A stretch of DNA of 44,404 nt, taken from the NCBI GenBank assembly GCA_910585715.1, contig CAJUEX010000026.1, positions 1-44,404 on the forward strand, read 5' to 3'. Each line of letters begins with the position of its first letter. Position 1 is the first letter of the stretch. The DNA comes from an uncultured Lachnospiraceae bacterium (GTDB taxonomy: Bacteria; Bacillota; Clostridia; Lachnospirales; Lachnospiraceae). A model generated the notes under the pieces. The model made no database searches. It was given only the letters and a program-made list of their open reading frames with translations, and was not told the DNA's origin. This document shows, piece after piece, positions 23,715 through 32,139 of the stretch. A program made the translations under genes and the position numbers.

Positions 23715-26636
23715 TTAGTGGAACAAATTTTCCACTTCCATAAATAATTCCTCATTTTGATTGATAGCTTCCTCATTTCCCACTACGCAGATACAGTCAT
23801 AATCCACAAAAGCCTCTATATACTTAGCAAGGCTGCGGATTACCTGTTCATCCACTGCCAAAAGCTCATCTCTTTCCTTTTGCTCCTCTTCCAGAGTAAC
23901 CTGACACATATAAGCAGCCATGCTCCTGTTTCCCTTTGCCGCCGGAGTCTTTGGCGCATCCAGCTCGCTTATTGCCCCGATAATGAATTTGGTAACAGTT
24001 CTTTCATCTGCCTGAAAATTCTTTATAAACTCTGCTGCCTGTTTATAAACCTGCAGGGTCTTTTCCAAATTGGGGTCCCTGTAGGAAACAAAATAGCAGT
24101 CCCCGCTTTTTCCAAAGCTGCTCATACAGCCATATGCGCCGCCCTTTACCCTTACATTGTTCCAAAGGTATTCATATCCCATAATGACCTTTAACACCTT
24201 TAAAGCCCCTGTATAGGAAAGTCCCTTTTTCAAAAAGCTTCCGGCTAACGCCACATATTGTATGCCTGCCGAGGTCTTAAAGCCTTCATTTTTCTTTACA
24301 GGCGCCATGGCAAAACCTGACTTTTCTATTTCCTGCCGGTACAGCTTGTTTTGAAAGCCTGCCACATATTTTTTTGCTTCCAATAGCCCTTCGTCGGTTC
24401 CCGTATAATCCAGCATAAAGTTTTCCGGTCTGAAAATCAGCTTTCTTACTTTTTCCAGATTGGCAATGAGCTTTTCCTTTTCCTGCTCGAAGTCATTATC
24501 CAGTTTTTCCAGCAGACGATAGAACGGAATGCCCGTTATCTGTTCGGAAGCTGCTGCCGTTTTGGAAAAATAGGACATGGAACGGACAGAAGCAAGGGAA
24601 TGCCCCGAGCTTAACATGACAGCCTGCATTTTTGCCTTCAGTTCCCGAATCAGCTCTAACAGGCGCTTTTCGTCCGAAAGCTTTGTGGTAAAAAGGATTT
24701 CCTCTACCAGATCATAAGCCTTATCCGTATTTTCGTATAAAGTCTTTGCCTTTATTTCAAAGGTCAGTTTAAATTCCTCCAGGTTTTTGCTGTTTACATA
24801 AGTATTTGCAACCGGCACAATTCCTCCGGTGGCAATATTCACCTCATTGAACAGTTCCCCGTAGCTGTAGCGCTCTGTATTCATAAATCCCAGTATATTT
24901 TTCAATAATCCCATATAAGGCAGGAGCTCATTGGACACATATTTTGCATCAAAAACAAACCGCAGATAGGATACCCCGTTTGTAAAAATATCATGGGACA
25001 GCACTTTTACGCCCTCTGTTTCCTCCAATTTGTTGATATAAGGCTCTGCCTCTTTTTTCATATCCTCTCTCTTTAAAAGAGGGATTTTTTTCAAATCTTC
25101 TTCCGGCGATTCCGTCTCCTGATAGGAAATCAATGCTTTTGTTTCAGATACAAGCTTCTCCGCCTGCTCATCCGTGAGAGAATGTTTGTATTCATCCAGC
25201 TTTTTTTGCAGTACCTGATCCATTTCCGTAGTAAGCCCTGCCACCGGCACTACAGTAATGGTCACCTTATGAGTATTTTGGAGCAGGTATTTCTCTACCA
25301 GCCCTTCAAAATAACCTGTGTCAATTTTTTCCTTTAAAGTCCGGAAGGTGGCATTGGCTTCAATGTGATAAAAAGGAGCTTTCTCATCATAAAGCCAGCT
25401 GTCCAGCGCCTGCAGTCCATACATAAGCCCCTTTGGATAAGAGCCGAAATCCGCTTCTTTATATTTAAATTCATAGAAATTCAAACCTGCCTTCAATGCC
25501 CGCTTGTCAATTCCGTTTGTCACCTGCTCCTTAAGAACCTCTTCTATGGTCTTTATAAATTCCTCTTTGTCCTTTTCATTGGCATTTTTTGCCACAATGG
25601 AAAAATAGGGCTGGTAAATACCGTTTTCAAAAAGGCTGTATACGTCCTGTCCGATATTTTTATCAATCAGCGCCTGCTTCACAGGAGCTCCGGGAGCCGA
25701 GCACAGCACATAATCCAATATGGAAAACGCCACATAAAGCTCTCTGTCGAGACTTGTTCCCACTACCGTATTGTAGGATAAATAGGTTGCATTCTCCAGA
25801 GATTCATTCTCCGTAACCGAATACTGCTCCGTAAAATCCATGGGCTTTTCAAAGGCTTCCTGCATGCCAATGGTAGAATCGATTTCCAGATAATCAAAAT
25901 GGCTTAAATAATTTTCATCTATCCATGCCAGCTTTTCCGCCATATCCATTTTGCCGTACAGGTAAATATAGCTGTTGGATGGATGATAATATTTTCTGTG
26001 AAAATCCAAAAACTGCTCATAGGTCAAATCCGGGATATGCTTCGGGTCCCCTCCCGATTCATTTCCGTATGCGGTATCAGGAAACAGGGAATTGAAAATC
26101 TCTCTGTCCAGCACATCATCCGGCGAGGAAAAGGCGCCCTTCATTTCATTGTAGACAACGCCGTTATATTTTAAGCTGTCCTCCTTCTCTTCCAAATGAT
26201 AGTGCCAGCCCTCCTGCATGAAAATCTTCGGCTCGGAATAGATGTTTGGATAAAATACCGCATCCAGATATACATGCATCAGATTCTGAAAGTCCTTATC
26301 ATTGCAGCTTGCTACCGGATATACAGTCTTATCCGGATAGGTCATGGCATTTAAAAAGGTGTTTAGTGAACCCTTTGCCAACTCTACAAAAGGGTCTTTA
26401 GAGGGAAAGCTTTTGGAGCCGCACAGCACAGAGTGCTCCAGAATATGGGCTACTCCGGTACTGTCTGCAGGCGGGGTGCGGAATCCGATGTAGAATACTT
26501 TGTTTTCATCGTCGTTTTCCAGAAGAACGACTTTGGCTCCTGTCTTTTTATGCTTTAAGATTCTCCCGTAGGAATTTAAATCTTTGATTTCTCTTGCTTC
26601 GATTGTTTCGTAGGTGGTTAGCTGGTCTATTTTCAT
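23715..26636 (-). CDS. M16C zinc metallopeptidase (insulinase family, PreP-like)
   Basis: A 973-residue peptidase. The inverted zinc motif HILEH lies in GVAHILEHSVLCGSKSFPSK, and the third ligand region is near VYNEMKGAFSSPDD. The M16C_associated domain and a C-terminal inactive M16 half (ending with GGAYGCMSSFGKSGDCYFVS and FVDYDCICVVGNEEAI) complete a single-chain clamshell like presequence protease. It probably degrades short unfolded peptides in the cytoplasm, since no signal peptide follows the chosen start. The ATG at 26636 (MKIDQLTTYETIE) is used; the in-frame extension to 26741 would run through the promoter. Confidence 0.92.
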   Translation of the reverse strand: MKIDQLTTYETIEAREIKDLNSYGRILKHKKTGAKVVLLENDDENKVFYIGFRTPPADSTGVAHILEHSVLCGSKSFPSKDPFVELAKGSLNTFLNAMTYPDKTVYPVASCNDKDFQNLMHVYLDAVFYPNIYSEPKIFMQEGWHYHLEEKEDSLKYNGVVYNEMKGAFSSPDDVLDREIFNSLFPDTAYGNESGGDPKHIPDLTYEQFLDFHRKYYHPSNSYIYLYGKMDMAEKLAWIDENYLSHFDYLEIDSTIGMQEAFEKPMDFTEQYSVTENESLENATYLSYNTVVGTSLDRELYVAFSILDYVLCSAPGAPVKQALIDKNIGQDVYSLFENGIYQPYFSIVAKNANEKDKEEFIKTIEEVLKEQVTNGIDKRALKAGLNFYEFKYKEADFGSYPKGLMYGLQALDSWLYDEKAPFYHIEANATFRTLKEKIDTGYFEGLVEKYLLQNTHKVTITVVPVAGLTTEMDQVLQKKLDEYKHSLTDEQAEKLVSETKALISYQETESPEEDLKKIPLLKREDMKKEAEPYINKLEETEGVKVLSHDIFTNGVSYLRFVFDAKYVSNELLPYMGLLKNILGFMNTERYSYGELFNEVNIATGGIVPVANTYVNSKNLEEFKLTFEIKAKTLYENTDKAYDLVEEILFTTKLSDEKRLLELIRELKAKMQAVMLSSGHSLASVRSMSYFSKTAAASEQITGIPFYRLLEKLDNDFEQEKEKLIANLEKVRKLIFRPENFMLDYTGTDEGLLEAKKYVAGFQNKLYRQEIEKSGFAMAPVKKNEGFKTSAGIQYVALAGSFLKKGLSYTGALKVLKVIMGYEYLWNNVRVKGGAYGCMSSFGKSGDCYFVSYRDPNLEKTLQVYKQAAEFIKNFQADERTVTKFIIGAISELDAPKTPAAKGNRSMAAYMCQVTLEEEQKERDELLAVDEQVIRSLAKYIEAFVDYDCICVVGNEEAINQNEELFMEVENLFH

Positions 26637-26670
26637 TGATTGTTTCGTTTCCTTTCCGTTTTGTTTCTGT

Positions 26671-26725
26671 GATATGTTGTTTAGTATACCACTTTTTTCT
26701 AATTTTAGAAAGAGAAAAAGGGGAA
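26671..26725 (-). promoter_or_regulatory. Probable promoter of the M16 peptidase, similar to the dinB-like promoter
   Basis: On the minus strand TTTCTA (26706-26711), 17 bases, TATACT (26683-26688). The surrounding 55 bases closely resemble 29437-29490 upstream of the DinB-like gene, including GATATG(T/C)TGTTTAGTATA on the plus strand. Both copies abut a fold-back element on the upstream side. Confidence 0.55.
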
Positions 26726-26729
26726 GGGG

Positions 26730-26965
26730 TACGGAAATCAATTTTCAGACGGCAGTTTTCAAGACAGGCTCCGGGACGGGCTCCCTGCAAAGAATGTTTC
26801 TGCGTCGCCACGCTCTCGCTCTGATAAAAACGCAACAGTTCTAAGCTCGAAAACACCTCGCTAAGAGCTGGCGATTTTATAAGGGCTCCTTCAGAAATCA
26901 TTCTTTGCAGGGAGCCCGTCCCGGAGCCTGTCTTGAAAGCTGCCGTCTGAAAATTGATTTCCGTA
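26730..26965 (+). repeat. Fold-back element D, core type 2
   Basis: Arms at 26730-26796 and 26899-26965 are 67 bp with one U-G pair on the plus strand. The centre reads GTCGCCACGCTCTCGCTCTG, then ATAAAAACGCAACAGTTCTA, loop, CTAAGAGCTGGCGATTTTAT and AAGGGCTCCTT. It matches element C nearly base for base, whereas the arms are unrelated beyond the inner AATG/CATT. The stem CAGTTCT/AGAGCTG carries a T-A where C has G-C. It lies 25 bases past the VOC gene stop and upstream of the M16 promoter. Confidence 0.9.
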
Positions 26966-26990
26966 GGACAGTGGATTTGGAGCTGCTGCA

Positions 26991-27353
26991 TTACATAGGT
27001 GTTCCCACCTCAATCAGATTACCGTCCAAATCGTAAAAGCGGATTACTTTTTGCCCCCAGCTATGCGTCATAAGTCTATTGACGTATTGAACTTCGGGAT
27101 ACATTTTTTCCAGTTTTTCAATAAATGCTTCTATGTCCTGTTCTTCAAAATACAGTTCACAGGAATTGCTTTTCGGAATAATATCTTTTTCCAGAAACTT
27201 TCTCCAGATTTTTTCATCCTGAAGTACAAGACCTTCCGTTAAAATCATATTGCCATCATTGTTAAGTACCATATTAAGACCGAACAGGTCGTGATAAAAT
27301 TGTTTGGATTTTTCAATATCTTTCACAACAATCAAAATGTTCTTTAATTTCAT
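26991..27353 (-). CDS. VOC family protein (glyoxalase/bleomycin-resistance fold)
   Basis: A 120-residue single vicinal-oxygen-chelate domain of two beta-alpha-beta3 modules: MKLKNILIVVKDIEKSKQFY with HDLFGLNMVL, then SCELYFEEQDIEAFIEKLE and a C-terminal strand FYDLDGNLIEVGTPM ending in the usual Glu ligand. The substrate is unknown. GGAGGG precedes the ATG. It sits downstream of the alpha/beta hydrolase and DinB-like genes on the same strand. Confidence 0.88.
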   Translation of the reverse strand: MKLKNILIVVKDIEKSKQFYHDLFGLNMVLNNDGNMILTEGLVLQDEKIWRKFLEKDIIPKSNSCELYFEEQDIEAFIEKLEKMYPEVQYVNRLMTHSWGQKVIRFYDLDGNLIEVGTPM

Positions 27354-27454
27354 TGTCGGTATCCCTCCAAATTCCCGATTCGTCGCTTTGCTAACCGGCT
27401 CTGCTTTTTCGCTTTAAGCTCTTTCATAACCGTTACCCGTAAATCATTTGTTTA

Positions 27455-28540
27455 TTATTTAATTTCACACTCAGATAAAAAAGCTTTGACTGCTTCACAA
27501 AACTGTTCCGGATTATCCAAAAACGGAGTATGTCCTGCATTGTTGATGGTAACCATTTCTTTTTTCCTGACTTTAACACACGAATAATAATTATCCGCTA
27601 ATTTTGTTGGAGTAATCCAGTCGCTGTCACCTTGAATAAAGCAAATTGGAATATCATATTTTTCAGCCAGATTCATAATATCAAATTGAAAATACATATA
27701 ATTTACAAAGCTGTTTTGAGAAGTGATAATATTCTGTGTATCACTTGCAAATAAAAACCATTTCACATCATTCCATGACATTTCCGGCGATGTAATTGCA
27801 GCAAATATTCGTTCTATCCCCGACATTTCTCCGTTACATTTCAAGTACTTTATAGATGTAATAATCATTTCTTCAAGAGATTTTACATCTAACTTTTCAA
27901 TATCCTTTGTTTCAGATAATTTTTCAATGCAATGCTCCAAAAAATCAGCATCTTCACTGTTACCGTTTGCTGCCGCCATTTGAGCTGCACTCTCTGCTGC
28001 ATAAATTTTCCCTTGAGAAAAATTGGTCACCTGTCCAACGCCGACATATGCAGCTACTTTTTCCGGATGAACATTTATGTACTCCATTCCAAGTACTGTT
28101 CCCCATGATTGTCCCATGATGACGATTTTATCCTGTCCAAAGCGTTCCCGTAAATAGTCAATCACTTCGTCTGTATCGGCAAGCAATTGTTCGATAGTCA
28201 TATTACTGTTGTCTTTGTTCCTATAAAATGTTCGCCCGCAGCCTCTTTGTTCCGGGCAGACAATCGTATACTCTTTTTCCAAAGCAGTCTGGTAATAGTA
28301 AGTTAAATATGTTAATGGAAAACCGGGCCCTCCGTGAAGCCATAAAATAACAGGATTGTTTCTGTCTTCACCACGAATTTGCAAGTATTGTTCTATACCT
28401 CCTACTGTGATATAGGTATTTTCCTGTATGCCCGTGTCCGTATCTATTTTAGACTTCAATGAGTTAAAAATGCGAAAAAACACAATAGTCAGGGGAATCA
28501 ACAAAACTATGGCACATAATATGATAAATAATATCAGCAT
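27455..28540 (-). CDS. Alpha/beta hydrolase, proline-iminopeptidase-like, membrane anchored
   Basis: A hydrolase with an N-terminal transmembrane helix (MLILFIILCAIVLLIPLTIV), so the catalytic domain probably lies outside the cell. It shows the oxyanion-site motif WLHGGPGFP, the nucleophile elbow GQSWG, the acid in QGDSDWITP and the catalytic His in NNAGHTPFLDNPE. The peptidase S33 type is most likely. The start is uncertain: ATG 28540 (361 residues), ATG 28615 and TTG 28681 are all in frame and none has a strong ribosome site. It begins downstream of the DinB-like gene. Confidence 0.85.
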   Translation of the reverse strand: MLILFIILCAIVLLIPLTIVFFRIFNSLKSKIDTDTGIQENTYITVGGIEQYLQIRGEDRNNPVILWLHGGPGFPLTYLTYYYQTALEKEYTIVCPEQRGCGRTFYRNKDNSNMTIEQLLADTDEVIDYLRERFGQDKIVIMGQSWGTVLGMEYINVHPEKVAAYVGVGQVTNFSQGKIYAAESAAQMAAANGNSEDADFLEHCIEKLSETKDIEKLDVKSLEEMIITSIKYLKCNGEMSGIERIFAAITSPEMSWNDVKWFLFASDTQNIITSQNSFVNYMYFQFDIMNLAEKYDIPICFIQGDSDWITPTKLADNYYSCVKVRKKEMVTINNAGHTPFLDNPEQFCEAVKAFLSECEIK

Positions 28541-28692
28541 TTTCTTTTTACCGTTCCAAGCGAAATCCCTTTCATTAAAATTTATACCTCTGCAATAGTT
28601 CTTACTTTCACTCATATACACAAAACGGAATAGATGAGGTGTATCAAACGCCAAATTGATATACGCATAACAAATTGCCAAAATTCTTCTTT

Positions 28693-29406
28693 CTACAAAA
28701 TCGGCAGATTATCAAGACACGGCGGCAAATGCATCATATGATGGTCCGTAAGGGGCGTCAGAATCATTCCGGAAACAGTCAGACCGCCCCAATAGTCCAG
28801 CAGCCACACAGAACGTTCATCCGCAGTCAGTCCGCCTTCCTCCATGATATGCTCTAATTGCTCCCTGGAAGGTTTTTGCCTCAATTGCTCTATAGTCAGA
28901 TTTGTTATTATCTCCCTTGTGTTTTTGCTCACTTCTATCATATACTCAAACAAAACCTTTTCATTCAGCATTTCCCCAAAAGAAACCGCTTCCGCAGCTT
29001 CCAGTGCATTGCCTGTATCGGTAATGGGGGAATGCATTCTTTTTTTCCACTCCTCACTAAAAACCTGCCTTTTATCAGCAATCAACAGGTTAGATACCAA
29101 ATCTTCAATTCTATATGTGTGCCAGAATTGCCAGCACATAGGAACCGCATCTGTCCCCGCCCACTCCAAGTCAATTCCGCAGTTCATTCTTGGAACCAGT
29201 GTTTCCTTATGGTTATCCTTAAGCATATATTCCACAACATAATCTGAAATCGTCTTTTCCTCACAACCGGAGGCCAGCCCTGGATGAACCATTGCATGAA
29301 CTTCCAAAGTAAGCCCGATTATCTGCTGCAGATTACTGCCTTCCAATGCCTGTTGCAATTTTTGGTATTTTTCTCTGATTGGTGCGTATAAATCTTCATT
29401 TGTCAT
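28693..29406 (-). CDS. DinB-like four-helix metalloprotein
   Basis: A 237-residue protein with features of the DinB/DfsB superfamily: candidate metal ligands in EVHAMVHPG, in FWHTYRIEDLVSNLL and in the C-terminal TDHHMMHLP. The family includes thiol-dependent transferases, but most members are uncharacterised. The assignment rests on the His pattern and helix layout, not on a close homologue. AGGAG precedes the ATG. It is the first gene of a possible DinB-like/hydrolase/VOC unit. Confidence 0.65.
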   Translation of the reverse strand: MTNEDLYAPIREKYQKLQQALEGSNLQQIIGLTLEVHAMVHPGLASGCEEKTISDYVVEYMLKDNHKETLVPRMNCGIDLEWAGTDAVPMCWQFWHTYRIEDLVSNLLIADKRQVFSEEWKKRMHSPITDTGNALEAAEAVSFGEMLNEKVLFEYMIEVSKNTREIITNLTIEQLRQKPSREQLEHIMEEGGLTADERSVWLLDYWGGLTVSGMILTPLTDHHMMHLPPCLDNLPIL

Positions 29407-29436
29407 TGTTGCTTTCTCCTGTGTATAAGATTTGTT

Positions 29437-29490
29437 GATATGCTGTTTAGTATAGCACTTTTTTATGGTTTTTGAAAGCGAAAAGGAGGG
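29437..29490 (-). promoter_or_regulatory. Probable promoter of the dinB-like gene
   Basis: On the minus strand TTTCAA (29472-29477), 17 bases, TATACT (29449-29454), in a block similar to the M16 promoter at 26671-26725. A G-rich run leads from it into element E. Confidence 0.55.
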
Positions 29491-29508
29491 GGATGGGATA
29501 TGGGGGAC

Positions 29509-29647
29509 GTGGGAGCAGGCAGGGCAGATAGAAGTCTTCAGGGCCTTGGCAAAGACGCAGTGGTACTAATGCACCAAAGTACGGTGCATAAGGACCAGCG
29601 CCTTTGCCAAGGCCCTGAAGACTTCTATCTGCCCTGCCTGCTCCCAC
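29509..29647 (+). repeat. Fold-back element E, core type 1
   Basis: Arms at 29509-29554 and 29602-29647 are a perfect 46-bp inverted repeat. The core is ACGCAGTGGTACTAATGCACC, written in two parts as ACGCAGTGGT and ACTAATGCACC, then loop AAAGTAC and GGTGCATAAGGACCAGCG. Compared with A and B, the closing pair C-G has become T-A, so pairing is kept. The CACGCTC(C/T)CGCTCT linker is missing. A G-rich run (G5, G3, G5, G3 between 29487 and 29513) precedes it. Confidence 0.9.
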
Positions 29648-29649
29648 TG

Positions 29650-29920
29650 GATATCAAAATGCCGTAGTTATTTTGATGTGTTGATTTGGGGAAAGTTGTT
29701 TTTAAAAGCTATAAAGGGGGCTGAATTATAAAATTGAGAAAGATTATTTTCAGTAGATTTTCTTTTCTAAAGCATATTTTTCAAAAGCCGAAATTCCATA
29801 AAATATATAAAATGCCTCGCAAACAATTCTCCATCGAGTTTTGATATCTCTATATTTTTCTTTATTTATTATTATAAATATCTTCCATCAAATTTCCCAA
29901 AGCATAACACCTGAGAAAGA
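29650..29920. other. AT-rich intergenic stretch
   Basis: Between elements E and F I see no coding frame, no ribosome site and no clear promoter. It is AT-rich in contrast to the GC-rich elements on both sides. Confidence 0.5.
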
Positions 29921-29923
29921 ACA

Positions 29924-30151
29924 GCAACAGAGGGATGAGAGCGGATGGGCGGCATTGTTTTGGAGGGGGATTTTCCTTAACAGTCTGTTAAACACCCCAG
30001 GATAAAATTGCCACGGATGGCAATTTTAGGAATATTGCGGCATGGACGCCGCTATATTCCGCCCCGGCCTCCATCCACAGCCTTCCCCAGACTGTTTAGG
30101 AAAATCCCCCTCCAAAACACCGCCGCCCATCCGCTCTCATCCCTCTGTTGC
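29924..30151 (-). repeat. Fold-back element F, multi-hairpin core (type 3)
   Basis: Arms at 29924-29987 and 30088-30151 are 64 bp with three mismatches. The centre holds two further hairpins: AAAATTGCC/GGCAATTTT (30005-30029) and GGAATATTGCGGC paired with GCCGCTATATTCC with one mismatch (30029-30060). The core is unrelated to types 1 and 2. On the minus strand the boundary GGAGGGAC before the arm and TG after it match elements B and E. It starts about 22 bases after the stop of the ABC ATPase and may end that operon. Confidence 0.85.
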
Positions 30152-30173
30152 GTCCCTCCAGCCATCCCCTCTA

Positions 30174-30836
30174 TCAGCTACAAACCTTCCCATCACAAAC
30201 CCTCACAACCCTCTCCGCATACCCCGCAATTTCCTCATCATGCGTCACCATAACAATCGTCTTCTCCATCCCATGCATATCCAAAAACAACTCCATCAGC
30301 TCCTCCCCGCATTTTTTATCCAGCGCCCCGGTGGGCTCATCCGCCAGAATCAGTTCGCTCCCCTTTGCCAGCGCCCTTGCTATGGCAGTCCTCTGCTGCT
30401 GCCCGCCGGAAATATACGGCGGATATTTGTCCCTTAAGGCTGTAATGCCAAGCTTTTCCATATGCTCTTCCACAAGGCGCTTCCTCTCCTTCTTCTTCAT
30501 CCCCAGCGCAAGAAGAGGCATTTCAATATTTTCAAACACAGTATAACGGTCCATAAGCGCAAACTGCTGGAAGATAAAAGCTACTTTTTCCTTCCGGAAC
30601 TTTTCCAGCCGGCTTTCCGATAATTCATTAATTTTCACCCCATCATACTCATACTCTCCTTCTGTCAGGAAATCCATTCCTCCCAGTATGTTTAGCAGAG
30701 TGGTCTTGCCGGAACCGGAGCTGCCCATGACTGCCAGAAACTCATTTGTTTTTATTTCCAGATTCACATAATCCAAAGCCTTTGTTTCAAAAGTCTCTCC
30801 CCGATAAATTTTACCGGCGTTCTTTAAGCGTATCAT
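30174..30836 (-). CDS. ABC transporter ATP-binding protein (MacB/LolD type)
   Basis: A 220-residue ATPase with Walker A GSSGSGKT, Q-loop FIFQQFALM, signature ISGGQQQR, Walker B LILADEPTGALD and H-loop VMVTHDEE. The DEPTGALD sequence marks the family that drives FtsX-type mechanotransmission permeases. The ATG at 30836 is used because AGGAGGAG lies upstream. It is the last gene of an operon with two permeases and two secreted or anchored proteins. Confidence 0.93.
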   Translation of the reverse strand: MIRLKNAGKIYRGETFETKALDYVNLEIKTNEFLAVMGSSGSGKTTLLNILGGMDFLTEGEYEYDGVKINELSESRLEKFRKEKVAFIFQQFALMDRYTVFENIEMPLLALGMKKKERKRLVEEHMEKLGITALRDKYPPYISGGQQQRTAIARALAKGSELILADEPTGALDKKCGEELMELFLDMHGMEKTIVMVTHDEEIAGYAERVVRVCDGKVCS

Positions 30837-30849
30837 AAACGGACTCCTC

Positions 30850-32139
30850 CTATCTGAATGCTGCGGGATATTTTTTACGGAAAAATAAAACCGGCAGTAT
30901 GGCAACAATCAGCAGCAAAATCACCAATATAGCAGCCAGTAACGGCAATATTCTTATTACCACAGACATATTATTATTAATCCCTCTGCTGTGATAAAAG
31001 CACATCAGCGCATATGCAGGGCAAAATGCCGTTAAAAACCGCAACAGATTTTCCACAAAAAGAATTCGGTAAATTTCCTTTTTGGTTATGCCGCATGCAA
31101 GCATGATTCCAAGCTCCTTTTTTTGTGACAATAAGGAAATCAACGTGCTTAAAAAAATATTCATAACGGACAGAAACAACAAAACCAGCACAAAAACAAG
31201 CATTGGCACCTGTTCACTTTGCTGTATTTTTCTATATTCTTCCACTAACCCGGGAAAGCTTTTCACCTCTACCCACTGTCCCGAATCCTTAGCTGTTTTT
31301 TCTACCTGTTCCGCCAGATACTTGCATTCTTCCTTTTCATCTGCAATATAGTAAATATTATTTTGATATACCTGATAAGCGGAACTGTAACCGTCTTTCA
31401 TCCATCGGTCATTTGGGAGGGTTACTAACGAATTATCCAAAGAAAGCTTCGGTTCCGTGGAAGAAAACAGGCTTCCCGGAAGAAAAGCGCTTCCCTTTTT
31501 TAAAACCTGAGTGACTCTGTATTTCCTTCCGGTAAACATATCATACAATCCGGTCCCTGCCGGAAGTTCTTTCTGCCGCTCATAGCCCACCGCCATATCC
31601 GTATATTCCTTATCTTCCTTCAGACTGATTCTCTTCTTTTCCGTATCTGAAAGCCCGCAAATATCCACAAGTGCATCATCTAAAAAAAGCACGTCCGCCT
31701 CGTTGCTGTTCTTATAAAATTCAGCCATTGATATGGTTGTCTCTCCTCTTTCCGCCTGCTGCTCATATTCTAACTGAGAGACAATGGATTCTTCTTCCGC
31801 CTGAGTAGTGATAAGCTGATAGTTCATAGCTGCCGCCTCATATTTGCCGGCGTGAATACCCGCCATTTGATTTAAAGCATTCATAAATTGAAAAAAACGG
31901 CCGGCATTGCTCTCATCCATGCTTTCAAAATATTTAAATTCCACCTTAAACAACCTGTTTTTATCGCACTGAATCACTTCATTAGTACAAATCAACGTAT
32001 AGTTATATTGATAAAAGCCAAGTAATACCCCAATTAACATGAAAAAAGATAAAAACAACATAAAAACGGTCTGAAGGAACTTTTTTCTGTTCATATAAAT
32101 ACGGTCTGCTGCCAGTCTTAGGATTCCGCTCAGTCTCAT
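30850..32139 (-). CDS. FtsX-family ABC permease
   Basis: A 429-residue permease with the MacB/FtsX topology: one N-terminal helix (TVFMLFLSFFMLIGVLLGFY), a large outer domain (about residues 45-285), then three C-terminal helices, the first being VPMLVFVLVLLFLSVMNIFL followed by LGIMLACGITKKEIY. The start is the ATG at 32139, which overlaps the stop of the upstream permease by four bases; earlier in-frame codons are rejected. It likely pairs with that protein as a heterodimer. Confidence 0.88.
   Translation of the reverse strand: MRLSGILRLAADRIYMNRKKFLQTVFMLFLSFFMLIGVLLGFYQYNYTLICTNEVIQCDKNRLFKVEFKYFESMDESNAGRFFQFMNALNQMAGIHAGKYEAAAMNYQLITTQAEEESIVSQLEYEQQAERGETTISMAEFYKNSNEADVLFLDDALVDICGLSDTEKKRISLKEDKEYTDMAVGYERQKELPAGTGLYDMFTGRKYRVTQVLKKGSAFLPGSLFSSTEPKLSLDNSLVTLPNDRWMKDGYSSAYQVYQNNIYYIADEKEECKYLAEQVEKTAKDSGQWVEVKSFPGLVEEYRKIQQSEQVPMLVFVLVLLFLSVMNIFLSTLISLLSQKKELGIMLACGITKKEIYRILFVENLLRFLTAFCPAYALMCFYHSRGINNNMSVVIRILPLLAAILVILLLIVAILPVLFFRKKYPAAFR

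Noticed and set aside
29496..29654. GGATAT direct repeat around element E as a target duplication
   Set aside because: It is only six bases and lies at unequal distances from the two arms (seven and one), so chance is likely.
4271..30151. CRISPR array
   Set aside because: The repeats are few, kilobases apart, inverted and have no regular spacers; no cas gene is present.
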